A stretch of 64,000 bases of DNA from Acuticoccus sp. I52.16.1 (GTDB taxonomy: Bacteria > Pseudomonadota > Alphaproteobacteria > Rhizobiales > Amorphaceae): the NCBI RefSeq assembly GCF_022865125.1, contig NZ_CP094828.1:1240001-1304000 (forward strand). The letters are read 5' to 3'. A program made the position numbers and the translations under genes. Numbering within the stretch: the stretch's first letter is position 1; every line of letters starts with the position of its first letter. Positions 56,425-64,000 of this stretch are shown here, piece by piece. A model generated the notes under the pieces. The model saw only the letters and a program-made list of their open reading frames with translations, was not told the origin of the DNA and ran no database searches.

Positions 56425-56882
56425 TGCCCCAGTTCGAGACCACGCGGCGCGTCAAACACGGGGTCGACAATATGTTCGACCTCGTCGCCGACGTGAACGC
56501 GTATCCGCGCTTCGTGCCGCTGTGCAAATCGCTCAGCGTGCGCCGGCGCGACACGCTGCCCGACGGACGCGAGGTGCTCGTCGCGGAGATGACGGTCGCC
56601 TACAAGTTCATCCGCGAGACGTTCACCTCGCGCGTGGTGCTGGACCGGGCGAACAAGGTCATCGACGTGACCTACCTCGACGGACCGTTCAAGGAGCTCT
56701 TCAACCGGTGGACCTTCACCCCGGTGGACGAGGCGACCACGGACGTCCACTTCTCCATCCGCTACGAGTTCAAGAGCCGGACGCTGGCGGCCGTCATGGG
56801 CCAGGTGTTCGATCACGCCTTCCGACGCTTCGCCGCCGCCTTCGAGGAACGGGCCGACAAGGTCTACGGCCTGCCCGCCTGA
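56424..56882 (+). CDS. COQ10/RatA-like START-domain protein
   Basis: A 152-residue polyketide cyclase/START fold protein. FETTRRVKHGVDNMFDLVAD, then VNAYPRFVPLCKSLSVRRR and FKELFNRWTFTPVDE, match the COQ10/RatA family, which binds ubiquinone-like ligands in mitochondria and alphaproteobacteria. The RatA toxin role known in E. coli is unlikely in this setting. It is translationally coupled to lipA (TGATG), a common alphaproteobacterial pairing. Confidence 0.9.
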   Translation: MPQFETTRRVKHGVDNMFDLVADVNAYPRFVPLCKSLSVRRRDTLPDGREVLVAEMTVAYKFIRETFTSRVVLDRANKVIDVTYLDGPFKELFNRWTFTPVDEATTDVHFSIRYEFKSRTLAAVMGQVFDHAFRRFAAAFEERADKVYGLPA

Positions 56883-56910
56883 CGCGCCTGCCCCGACGCG
56901 ACGCCCGGGA

Positions 56911-56939
56911 TTGACGTTCGCGGCGCATCGGCCTATCGC
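56911..56939 (+). promoter_or_regulatory. Possible promoter of the glyoxalase-related gene
   Basis: TTGACG (56911-56916), a 17-base spacer and TATCGC (56934-56939), about 147 bases before the start at 57086. The -35 box is strong, the -10 box fair. Confidence 0.4.
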
Positions 56940-57085
56940 CTCGTCGAGGTGAGAGACGCCTGCCGCTCGCCGGGCCCGGCCCGATGGTGAAGATCTCCCG
57001 GTTGCCCCGGTTCGACCCGTGAACGGCCCCTACGGTCCGACGGCAAGGCGAGCCCCGTTCTGCGCGACCGACGGGATCCATCACG

Positions 57086-57535
57086 ATGACGACCACACTC
57101 CACACACGCGACCATGCGCGCGCCCGTGCGCGGGCGCTACGCGCCGAGTTGGCCCGCGCCGGCCACTCGATCAGCCACGCCAAGGCGCTCGAGCGTGTCG
57201 CCCACGAGGAGGGCTACGCCAGCTGGAACGCGCTCTGTGCGCGGCTGAGCAATGCACCGGACGTGCCGCTCGCGCTCGGCCAGCGCGTGGCGGGCCGCTA
57301 TCTCGGCCAGGCCTTCTCCGGCACCGTCCACACGATACGCACGATCGGCGCGGGCGAAGCCTTCGAAATCGAACTCGTCCTCGACGCACCGATCGACGTC
57401 GTCACCTTCCCCACCTTCTCGTTCTACCGCTCGCGCGTCCGCGGCACGATTTCGCCGGGCGGCGTCTCCTTCACGAAGACGTCGGACGGCGTGCCGCATT
57501 TGGTGGTCGCCGGCGAGGGCGACGGTCGGCGGTAG
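57086..57535 (+). CDS. Glyoxalase-superfamily-related small protein
   Basis: A 149-residue protein. The N-terminal 55 residues (ARALRAELARAGHSISHAKALERVAHEEGYASWNAL; two blocks joined) match short proteins that databases call glyoxalase superfamily because they are fused to glyoxalase folds elsewhere. The remainder, with GQRVAGRYLGQAFSGTVHTIR, is a beta-rich part without metal-binding Glu/His residues expected of an enzyme. The true role is unknown. A strong hairpin follows 8 bases after the stop. Confidence 0.7.
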   Translation: MTTTLHTRDHARARARALRAELARAGHSISHAKALERVAHEEGYASWNALCARLSNAPDVPLALGQRVAGRYLGQAFSGTVHTIRTIGAGEAFEIELVLDAPIDVVTFPTFSFYRSRVRGTISPGGVSFTKTSDGVPHLVVAGEGDGRR

Positions 57536-57542
57536 CTCCGCC

Positions 57543-57567
57543 GGGGCGCCGCCCCGCGCGGCGCCCC
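57543..57567 (+). terminator. GC-only hairpin after the glyoxalase-related gene
   Basis: GGGGCGCCGC-5-GCGGCGCCCC, perfect 10-base arms, 8 bases after the stop. No T-run follows; either a weak terminator or a 3'-end stabiliser. Confidence 0.5.
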
Positions 57568-57651
57568 CACGCGAGGGGACGCCGGACCCGAGGCGAGCGC
57601 GGTACTATGAAAGGTGCACGAAGCGCCGATGGCGTGCTATCAAGCCGAAGC

Positions 57652-57728
57652 GTCCTCGTAGCTCAGCAGGATAGAGCACAGGATTCCTAATCCTGGGGTC
57701 GCAGGTTCGAATCCTGCCGGGGACACCA
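57652..57728 (+). tRNA. tRNA-Arg (anticodon CCU)
   Basis: The acceptor GTCCTCG (57652-57658) pairs with CGGGGAC (57718-57724, one G-U), followed by discriminator A and encoded CCA. The anticodon loop TTCCTAA (57684-57690) has CCT at 57686-57688 between CAGGA and TCCTG. T arm GCAGG/CCTGC encloses TTCGAAT. Confidence 0.97.
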
Positions 57729-58032
57729 TTTTCCATTTTGCTCGCGATAGCAGAACTCGACCTCGAGAGCGCAGCAGCGTCCCGAAGAGCCGCCGGACGG
57801 ATTCAGTCGGCACGCATCGCATCGACGCGCCCTCGCTTGCGACCAGGCCTCAGAGTTTTCGTTTGAGGAGACGCCGCCGCCACGGCTGGCACAACGTCCG
57901 CGCGTGGGGACGTTCTGCCGAACTCATGCCTGCAATTTCGCAGCTTTTGCCTGCGGAATTTGAAATTGACAGGCAAGAATGCCTGCGTACTAATTGGTCA
58001 CGATCAATTGTGAGGCAGGCGCGCAGGGGCGT
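57729..58032. other. Control region of the Liv-nitrilase operon
   Basis: No gene is seen in these 304 bases. The downstream third is AT-richer and contains a strong promoter (57966-57993) with three direct copies of TGCCTGC (57927, 57948, 57980) and two inverted copies (CAGGCA at 57970, GCAGGC at 58015). Confidence 0.6.
57966..57994 (+). promoter_or_regulatory. Promoter with embedded operator before livH
   Basis: A perfect -35 box TTGACA (57966-57971), a 16-base spacer and TACTAAT (57988-57994) as -10. The spacer holds a perfect inverted repeat CAGGCA-AGAA-TGCCTG (57970-57985), so a repressor bound there would block RNA polymerase. Transcription should start near 58000. Confidence 0.65.
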
Positions 58033-58890
58033 ATGGATCTCGTCATCGCTCTGGCCATCAACGGCCTCATCTGGGGCCTCGTGATTGCGCTGATCGCGCT
58101 CGGCCTCTCCATCATCTTCGGGCTGCTGGACATCATCAATCTCGCCCACGGCGACTTCTTCATGGTTGGCACCGTGCTCGCCTGGTCGGTCGTCGACGTC
58201 ACCGGCAACTTCTGGCTCGCGCTCGTGCTGGTGCCGATCCTGGGGCTCGTCTTCGGCGCCGTGATCCAGCGCGTCGTCATCGTGCCGATCCAGCGCGCCG
58301 CAGCACTCACCATCGTGGCGACCTTCGGCCTCTCGATCATGCTGCAAGAAGGCGTGCGAGCGACCTTCGGGGCAGCGCCCAAGCGGCTGCTGCCGCCGAT
58401 CGAAGCCACCATCCCGCTGTTCGGCATCGAGTACGAACTCTACCGCGTGTTCGCCGCGGTGATCGCGCTCTCCAGCATCATCGGCTTCTTCGTGTTCCTG
58501 CACAAAAGCAAGCTCGGCACGTGGATGCGCGCCGTCCGGCACGACCGGGAGACTGCCACCGCGCTCGGCATCCCCGTGGAGCGCGTCTACACCATCACCT
58601 TCGCGCTCGGCTTTGCCATGGCAGCGCTCGGCGGCGTCGTCGCGGCGCCCATCACCACGGTGGACTTCCGCTCCGGCGTCGACATCCTGCCGTTCTGCTT
58701 CATGGCCGTCATCATCGGCGGACTGGGCAACCTGCAGGGCACCGCCGTCGCGGCCGTGTTGCTCGCATTCCTGGAAGGCGTCATCACCGCGTTCGCCGAG
58801 CCGGTGGTGGCACGCATCACCTCGCTCTGCCTGATGAGCGCGGTGCTGCTCCTTCGACCGAAAGGCATTTTTGCCGGGGCGACAGCGTGA
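58033..58890 (+). CDS. Branched-chain amino acid-type ABC permease, LivH
   Basis: A 285-residue inner-membrane permease with about eight spans. The start MDLVIALAINGLIWGLVIAL, then LDIINLAHGDFFMVGTVLAW, and the coupling loop AVRHDRETATALGIPVERV are typical of LivH. GGLGNLQGTAVAAVLLAFLEG closes the family pattern. AGGGG is just before the ATG at 58033; an earlier in-frame GTG would lie on the promoter. It overlaps livM by 4 bases (GTGA). Despite the family name, these importers carry many compounds, including amides and urea. Confidence 0.94.
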   Translation: MDLVIALAINGLIWGLVIALIALGLSIIFGLLDIINLAHGDFFMVGTVLAWSVVDVTGNFWLALVLVPILGLVFGAVIQRVVIVPIQRAAALTIVATFGLSIMLQEGVRATFGAAPKRLLPPIEATIPLFGIEYELYRVFAAVIALSSIIGFFVFLHKSKLGTWMRAVRHDRETATALGIPVERVYTITFALGFAMAALGGVVAAPITTVDFRSGVDILPFCFMAVIIGGLGNLQGTAVAAVLLAFLEGVITAFAEPVVARITSLCLMSAVLLLRPKGIFAGATA

Positions 58891-59933
58891 GCGGACCACG
58901 GCACCGCCAGCGCGATCCGGCCGAGCGCCGCGTCGCCGTCATCGTCGCCGGCCTCGGCGCTCTCCTCGTCCTCTTCCTGGCCGCCGTGCCCTACGTGCTG
59001 CCGATGTTCACGAACCCGTTCTGGGTCAGCGTGACGGCCGAGATCCTCATCTGGTCCCTGCTTGCCGTCAGCGTGAACCTTCTCTTCGGCTACACCGGGC
59101 TCCTGTCGTTCGGCCAGGCACTCTACTTCGGCTTCGGCATGTATGGCGTCGCGATCGGCGTGGCGCAGCTCGGCCTCGGCTTCTGGCCGGCGTTCGGCTT
59201 CGGCATCCTGGTGTCGGTGGCCATGGCGGCGGTCTCCGGCGCGCTGGCAGTGCGCCTCACCTGGCACTATTTCGCCATCATCACCGTCGTCTTCTCGCTG
59301 ATCTTCTACTTCCTGGCGCTCACCATGAAGCCGCTCACCGGCGGCGACGACGGGCTCGGCTTCTCGCTCCCGGTCATGTTCCGCTTCGGCGAGACGGAGA
59401 TCGGCCTCACCGACCCGACGGTGCAGTACTACTTCATCTTCATCACGGTGGCCGCCTGCCTCCTCCTGATGCGCATCATCCTACGCAGTCCGTTCGGCCG
59501 TGCGCTGGTGGCGATCCGCGAGAACGACGTCAGGGCCGAGCTCGTCGGCATCAACGTCTACGCGATGCGGCTCGCCTCGTTCGTGGTCGCGGGGATGTTC
59601 GCCGGCATCGCGGGGGCGCTGTTCGCCTTCTTCGGCCGCTACGCCTCGGCGTCGTACATGTTCTACCACGTTTCCGGCGAGGCGGTGGTGTGGGCGATCG
59701 TCGGCGGCTCGGGCACGCTGCTGGGCCCCGTGATCGGCGCCGGGCTCCTCATCGTCATTCGCGAGGAGCTGTCGCTCTACTGGGACCACTACCTTCTTCT
59801 GGTCGGCGCCATCGTGATCCTCACGGTGATCTTTGCGCCCAAGGGCATCGCCGGCCTCGTGATCGACCTGGTGGAGCGCATCGCCGGCCCGCGCCGCGAG
59901 GCCGAGGACGAGACGCGGGGGCCGGCCGAATGA
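58887..59933 (+). CDS. Branched-chain amino acid-type ABC permease, LivM
   Basis: A 348-residue permease. After a charged N terminus of about 20 residues come some eight to ten spans. FGYTGLLSFGQALYFGFGMY near residue 75, LTWHYFAIITVVFSLIFYFL and the coupling loop AIRENDVRAELVGINVYAMR identify LivM. The start is a GTG at 58887 overlapping the livH stop; the stop overlaps the livG ATG by 4 bases. Confidence 0.94.
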   Translation: MSGPRHRQRDPAERRVAVIVAGLGALLVLFLAAVPYVLPMFTNPFWVSVTAEILIWSLLAVSVNLLFGYTGLLSFGQALYFGFGMYGVAIGVAQLGLGFWPAFGFGILVSVAMAAVSGALAVRLTWHYFAIITVVFSLIFYFLALTMKPLTGGDDGLGFSLPVMFRFGETEIGLTDPTVQYYFIFITVAACLLLMRIILRSPFGRALVAIRENDVRAELVGINVYAMRLASFVVAGMFAGIAGALFAFFGRYASASYMFYHVSGEAVVWAIVGGSGTLLGPVIGAGLLIVIREELSLYWDHYLLLVGAIVILTVIFAPKGIAGLVIDLVERIAGPRREAEDETRGPAE

Positions 59934-60724
59934 GCGCCGTCCTCGAAACGCGGGGCCTGGTGAAGCGCTTCGGCGGGCTCGCCGCCGTCGACGGGGTGGA
60001 CTTTCACCTCGCCTCCACCGGCCGCCTCCACGCCATCATCGGACCCAATGGCGCGGGCAAGACGACGTTCTTCAACCTCGTGTCGGGCCGGCTGAAACCC
60101 ACCGAGGGCGCCGTATTCTTCCGCGGCAGAGACATCACCGGGATGAAGCCGCACCGCATCGCGCGGCTCGGCATGACGCGCACGTTGCAGATCAAATCCG
60201 TGTTCGGCGCGCTGACGGTGTCCGAGAACATCGCCATCGCCGCGCAGGCGAAGGACGCCGGCTTTCATCCGTTCAAGCCCGCCTCGCGCTTCACCGCCGT
60301 CACCGAAAAGGTCGACCGCATTATCGACCAGCTCGGCCTGGACGCCATCGCCAACCGCCAGGCCGCGACACTCTCCTACGGTGACGTGGCGCTCCTCGAG
60401 ATGGGCATGGCGCTCGCCGCGGACCCGGAGCTCCTGCTCCTCGACGAGCCGATCTGCGGCATGAGCCCGCTGGAGACCAAGCGCACGGTGGAGACCATCG
60501 TCGACCTCTCCAAGACGGTGAACGTGATCCTGATCGAGCACGACATGGAGGTCGTCTTCGACATCGCCGACGACATCACCGTGATGAGTCTCGGCCGCAT
60601 CCTGAAACAGGGCACGCCGGCCGAGATCGCGAACGACGAGGACGTGCGCGAAGCCTATCTCGGCCACGACGAGGACGATGACGACGACACCCCCGCCGCA
60701 CCGATGGGGGCCGCCCATGCTTGA
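59930..60724 (+). CDS. ABC ATPase, LivG
   Basis: A 264-residue ATPase. Walker A IGPNGAGKTTFFNLVSGRL near residue 40; LSYGDVALLEMGMALA is the signature, here LSYGD; Walker B LLLLDEPICGM near 175; EHDMEVVFDIADDITVM follows. The Thr-Arg-Thr-Leu-Gln stretch after GMTRTLQI and the long insert before the signature are LivG traits. The C-terminal Asp-rich tail (DEDDDDDTP) is unusual. It overlaps livF by 8 bases. Confidence 0.95.
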   Translation: MSAVLETRGLVKRFGGLAAVDGVDFHLASTGRLHAIIGPNGAGKTTFFNLVSGRLKPTEGAVFFRGRDITGMKPHRIARLGMTRTLQIKSVFGALTVSENIAIAAQAKDAGFHPFKPASRFTAVTEKVDRIIDQLGLDAIANRQAATLSYGDVALLEMGMALAADPELLLLDEPICGMSPLETKRTVETIVDLSKTVNVILIEHDMEVVFDIADDITVMSLGRILKQGTPAEIANDEDVREAYLGHDEDDDDDTPAAPMGAAHA

Positions 60725-61475
60725 GCGACCCGCCCCCGGCGACGAAGCCGCCGCCGGCGCCGCGCCGGTGATCGCTGCGCACGACCTCCACGCTCACTTC
60801 GGCAAGATCCACGTGCTGCAAGGCGTCGACCTCACCGTCGGCGCCGGCGAGGCGGTGGCGTTGCTCGGCCGCAACGGCGTCGGCAAGACCACGACCTTGC
60901 GCACCACGCTCGGCCTGATGCCGCGCTCCAAGGGGCGCGTGGTGTTTCAGGGCACCGACATCACGCGCCTCGCGCCGCATAAACTCGCCGCGCTCGGCAT
61001 CGGCTACGTGCCGCAGGGGCGGGGCATATTCCCGCTGCTGTCGGTGGAGGAGAACCTCACCCTCGGCCTGACCGGCGAACCCGATCCGGTGCGGCTGGAG
61101 GAGACGTTCGCCCGCTTCCCGCGCCTGGAGGAGCGGCTCAAGCAGGCCGGCGGCACGCTGTCGGGCGGCGAGCAGCAAATGCTCGCCATCGCGCGCTGCC
61201 TGATGATGGGGCCGCGCCTTCTCATACTGGACGAGCCGACCGAGGGCATCATGCCCAAGCTCGTCGCCGAGATCCGCCGCACGATCCAGTCGATCAACCG
61301 CTCCGGCGTCGCGATCCTGCTCGTGGAGCAGAACGTGAAGACGGCGCTCCGGATCTGTCGGCGCACGTACCTGATGGAGAAAGGCCGGATCGCCTGGGAG
61401 GGCACGTCCGACGATCTCAAAGCCGACCAAGACACCATCCACCGCTACCTGGGTCTCTCGCTCCAGGGACGTTGA
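60717..61475 (+). CDS. ABC ATPase, LivF
   Basis: A 252-residue ATPase, partner of LivG. Walker A LGRNGVGKTTTLRTTLGL near residue 55; the LivF-specific GIGYVPQGRGIFPLLSVEEN; signature LSGGEQQMLAIARCLM near 155; Walker B LLILDEPTEGI. VEQNVKTALRICRRTYLME completes it. The ATG at 60717 lies inside the end of livG. A 7-base hairpin follows 2 bases after the stop. Confidence 0.95.
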   Translation: MLERPAPGDEAAAGAAPVIAAHDLHAHFGKIHVLQGVDLTVGAGEAVALLGRNGVGKTTTLRTTLGLMPRSKGRVVFQGTDITRLAPHKLAALGIGYVPQGRGIFPLLSVEENLTLGLTGEPDPVRLEETFARFPRLEERLKQAGGTLSGGEQQMLAIARCLMMGPRLLILDEPTEGIMPKLVAEIRRTIQSINRSGVAILLVEQNVKTALRICRRTYLMEKGRIAWEGTSDDLKADQDTIHRYLGLSLQGR

Positions 61476-61477
61476 CG

Positions 61478-61495
61478 GTCCGCCGATGGGCGGAC
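61478..61495 (+). terminator. Hairpin between livF and the binding-protein gene
   Basis: GTCCGCC-4-GGCGGAC, directly after the livF stop. No T-run. It may mark an RNA processing boundary so that the binding protein is expressed at a different level from the membrane parts. Confidence 0.45.
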
Positions 61496-61514
61496 GAACA
61501 CGAGGAGACGTTCG

Positions 61515-62792
61515 ATGACGACGCGCGGCACCACACGGCGAAGCTTCCTTCAGACGGCGTTGGCCGGCGGCGCCTTCGGCACCGCCTACCTCGCCATCGG
61601 CAGCAACATGATGGCCCGAGCGGCCGGGCCGATCACCATCGGGCACCAGGCCGAGCTCACCGGCGGCTTTTCCTCCTGGGGCTACTGGCACGACAAGGCG
61701 GCGCAGAAGGCCGCCGCGATGATCAACGAGGGTGGCGGCATCGCCGGCCGTGAGCTGAACCTCGTGACCGAGGACACCGAATCGAACCCCGCGACGGGCG
61801 CCCGCAAGCTGCGCTCGCTGATCCAGCGCAACCAGGCCGCCTTCATCACCGGCTCGGTGCATTCGGGAGTGATGCTCGCCTCGATCCCGGTCGCGACGGA
61901 GATGAAGACGGTCTACTTCTCGTGCGGCGAGGCGACCGAGGCGACCGGCGAAAAGGGCTCGCGATATGCCTTCCGCACCGGCAACGACACCTACACGCTG
62001 TCGGGCTCCGGCGCGCCGTGGGCTTACGAGAATCTGGGCAAGAACTGGACGATGATCTTCCCGGACTACGCCTGGGGCCACAGCCATCACCAGGAGCACA
62101 AGCGCGTCATCGAGGGGCTTGGCGGCACGGTGAACGACCCCATCGCCGTCCCGCTCGACGCGCGCGACCTCGTCCCGTACCTCGCCAAGATTCCGGAGGA
62201 GACTGAGGTGCTGTTCTCCGTATTCTTCGGCGCGCTGTCGGTCGCCTTCTACACGCAGGCGAAATCGATGGGCCTCGGCGACAAGATGAAGATGTACTCG
62301 GTCGCCGGCACCATCGAGGCGATCTCCCCCGAAGACATCGACGGTGCGGCCGAGGGCGTCTACTTCCTGGAGAACTTCCCGCGTCCGCTCGCCGCCAAGG
62401 ACGACGAGCCGCACGCCACGTTCAACAAGATCATGGAAATCGACGACGTCGACGCGCGCGAACGCGACTCCGATCGCGTGATGGCCAAGAGCCACGCTTG
62501 GCAGCCGTGGGAGAACCTCTTCCTCCTCAAGGCCGCCATCGAGGCGTCCGGGTGGCAGGACAAGTCCGACGATCAGGGCGTGATCGAGTACCTCGAGGGC
62601 GCCAAGATGGAGAACTCGCTCCAGCACGCGCAGGGTGAGAAGCTGCTGCGCGCCGAGGACCACTCCGGCATCCTCGACAACTACATCAGCCAGGTGCAGG
62701 GCGGTAAGTTCGAGGTGATCAAGCGCATCCCCAAGGAAGAGATCGCGGAAAACCTGCCGCCTCGCTACGACTTCACCAAGGAAGCGCTTTAG
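61515..62792 (+). CDS. ABC substrate-binding protein, Liv type, Tat-type signal
   Basis: A 425-residue type I periplasmic binding protein. The N terminus TRRSFLQTALAGGAFGTAYL is a twin-arginine signal, cut near RAA-GP. Family landmarks: ITIGHQAELTGGFSSWGYWH at the start of the mature protein, AAAMINEGGGIAGRELNLV near 72, and FITGSVHSGVMLASIPVATE near 110; FPDYAWGHSHHQEHKRVI and MGLGDKMKMYSVAGTIEA follow. It would pass ligand to LivHM. Position before a nitrilase suggests a nitrile, amide or related ligand (inference). GAGGAG precedes the ATG. Confidence 0.93.
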   Translation: MTTRGTTRRSFLQTALAGGAFGTAYLAIGSNMMARAAGPITIGHQAELTGGFSSWGYWHDKAAQKAAAMINEGGGIAGRELNLVTEDTESNPATGARKLRSLIQRNQAAFITGSVHSGVMLASIPVATEMKTVYFSCGEATEATGEKGSRYAFRTGNDTYTLSGSGAPWAYENLGKNWTMIFPDYAWGHSHHQEHKRVIEGLGGTVNDPIAVPLDARDLVPYLAKIPEETEVLFSVFFGALSVAFYTQAKSMGLGDKMKMYSVAGTIEAISPEDIDGAAEGVYFLENFPRPLAAKDDEPHATFNKIMEIDDVDARERDSDRVMAKSHAWQPWENLFLLKAAIEASGWQDKSDDQGVIEYLEGAKMENSLQHAQGEKLLRAEDHSGILDNYISQVQGGKFEVIKRIPKEEIAENLPPRYDFTKEAL

Positions 62793-62800
62793 CGCCCGGC

Positions 62801-62825
62801 CCGCGCGCCCGCTCCGGGCGCGCGG
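62801..62825 (+). terminator. Strong hairpin after the binding-protein gene
   Basis: CCGCGCGCCCG-3-CGGGCGCGCGG, perfect 11-base arms starting 9 bases after the stop. It is followed by CTCTCTTC rather than a T-run. It may reduce read-through into the nitrilase gene or protect the upstream message. Confidence 0.5.
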
Positions 62826-62898
62826 CTCTCTTCGGCGGCACCGCGCACCCACAGGACGGGCGTGCGGCTCCCGGCGGCACCGACCGCCCCTCCCCCTC

Positions 62899-63957
62899 AT
62901 GGAACGAGCGATGCGAGCCTATCCGAAATTCCGCGCCTGCGCGGCGCATGTGTCCGCGGTGTTCCTCGACGCCGAGCGCACCGTCGACAAGGCCGTCAGC
63001 CTCATCGGCGAGGCGGCGCGGGCGGGCGCGGCGATCATCGCGTTTCCCGAAAGCTTCGTGCCGGGCTTCCCGATCTGGGCAGCGCTGCAGGCGCCGATCC
63101 GCGGCCATGATCTCTTCCGCGCCCTCGCCGCACAGTCCGTCGAGGTGCCCGGGCCAGAGGTGCGGCGCCTGTGCGAAGCGGCACGCCGGCACGGCATCAT
63201 GGTATCGGTCGGGATCAGCGAGGCGACCACCGCGTCAGTCGGGTGCCTGTGGAACTCCAACCTCCTGATCGGTGCCGATGGGGCGATCCTCAATCACCAC
63301 CGCAAGCTGGTGCCGACGTTCTTCGAAAAGCTCATCTGGGCGAACGGTGACGCCGCCGGCCTCACGGTGACGGACACGCCGATCGGCCGCATTGGCATGC
63401 TGATCTGCGGCGAGAACACCAACCCGCTCGCGCGCTATGCGCTGATGGCGCAGGGCGAGCAGGTGCACATCTCGTCCTACCCGCCCACATGGCCGACGCG
63501 CGATCCGGGCGAGGCGGGGCGCTACGACCTCACCGCCGCCATCCGCGTGCGCGCCGGTGCCCACGCGTTCGAGGCGAAGGTGTTCAACATCGTCTCCTCC
63601 GCCGTGGTCGACGCCACGATGGAGGCCGCGATCGAGCGGCTGGGCGCCGATGCGGTGCGCATCCTGAAGGATACCCCGCAGGGCGCGTCCATGGTGCTGG
63701 GGCCGGATGCGGAGCCCGTCGGCGACGTCATGACGGGCGACGAGGGGCTGCTCTACGCCGACATCGATGTCGGTCTGACTGTGGAGCCCAAACAGTTCCA
63801 CGACGTCGTCGGCTACTACAATCGCTTCGACATCTTCCGCCTGGAGGTCGATGCCGCGCCGCGCGAGCCGATCGCGATCACCGCCGGCGAGGGGCGCAGC
63901 TACCCCTACGACGGAGAACTGGAGCCCGACCCGCCGCGCCCGCACGGGACCGCCTGA
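62899..63957 (+). CDS. Nitrilase family carbon-nitrogen hydrolase
   Basis: A 352-residue protein, the length of true nitrilases rather than short amidases. The catalytic triad is visible: Glu51 in FPESFVPGFP, Lys136 in HHRKLVPTFFEK and Cys170 in LICGENTNPLARYALM. The text after Cys (GENTNPLAR) is the branch-1 nitrilase signature. It would turn a nitrile into a carboxylic acid and ammonia in the cytoplasm; the substrate cannot be read from sequence. ATG at 62899 is used, ATG at 62911 would remove four residues. It is the last gene of the Liv operon seen here, and the window ends 43 bases later. Confidence 0.93.
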   Translation: MERAMRAYPKFRACAAHVSAVFLDAERTVDKAVSLIGEAARAGAAIIAFPESFVPGFPIWAALQAPIRGHDLFRALAAQSVEVPGPEVRRLCEAARRHGIMVSVGISEATTASVGCLWNSNLLIGADGAILNHHRKLVPTFFEKLIWANGDAAGLTVTDTPIGRIGMLICGENTNPLARYALMAQGEQVHISSYPPTWPTRDPGEAGRYDLTAAIRVRAGAHAFEAKVFNIVSSAVVDATMEAAIERLGADAVRILKDTPQGASMVLGPDAEPVGDVMTGDEGLLYADIDVGLTVEPKQFHDVVGYYNRFDIFRLEVDAAPREPIAITAGEGRSYPYDGELEPDPPRPHGTA

Positions 63958-64000
63958 GCGGCGATGGACACGGCCGGGCCGGCCACCGTAGGCTTGCAGG

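Noticed and set aside
57640-57822. A 60-codon minus-strand frame with PAGFEPATPG
   Set aside because: This peptide is the well-known artefact of translating the antisense strand of a tRNA, here tRNA-Arg.

Overview
The window is about two-thirds GC by eye and densely coded, with many 1-8 base overlaps between neighbours. Its gene content fits an alphaproteobacterium, most likely of the order Hyphomicrobiales: a Rhizobiales-type flagellar export block with FlgN-like and FlgJ-like proteins, a COQ10/RatA-like protein after lipA, a DUF2007 protein and an all-trans polyprenyl synthase beside ispE, and ABC importers beside hydantoinase-type enzymes. An Acuticoccus-like relative is a guess from gene content only.

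Layout. 1-2951: a small catabolic-looking set (Gfo/Idh/MocA oxidoreductase cut by the window edge, GntR/FCD regulator, divergent type II dehydroquinase, convergent SDR). 3108-17493: a nickel/peptide-type ABC importer (fused two-domain ATPase on the minus strand; Tat-type binding protein and two permeases on the plus strand) interleaved with two complete hydantoinase/oxoprolinase A+B pairs and a LysR regulator. 17552-18233: truncated haemoglobin and tRNA-Ser(UGA). 18246-26276: one giant autotransporter of about 2,676 residues with some 29 Gly-rich repeats. 26277-27027: a long non-coding stretch with several inverted repeats. 27028-27888: a DUF6159-like membrane protein.

27898-39373: a minus-strand motility operon, in transcription order flhA, fliR, FliJ-like, FlgJ-like, FlgN-like, FliL-like, MCP, cheA (hybrid with REC), cheW, cheB, cheR. 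39717-42002: PAS-GGDEF-EAL protein. 42168-56882: housekeeping genes (sulfotransferase-like, ppdK, TPR lipoprotein-like, ispE, DUF2007, polyprenyl synthase, GAF-PAS, CoxG-like, cysK, AlaX editing protein, sulfurtransferase, an unknown conserved protein, lipA, COQ10/RatA-like). 57086-57728: glyoxalase-related protein and tRNA-Arg(CCU). 58033-63957: a Liv-type ABC importer (two permeases, two ATPases, Tat-type binding protein) ending in a nitrilase, behind a strong promoter studded with TGCCTGC motifs.

No insertion sequence, CRISPR array, phage or rRNA was seen. The points most worth a second look are the double hydantoinase/ABC module, the giant repeat autotransporter, a CheB whose receiver domain lacks the acidic pair while CheA carries an intact receiver, the Liv-nitrilase operon with its operator cluster, a translationally coupled Arg-rich small ORF before alaX, and GC-rich 3' hairpins lacking U-tracts.
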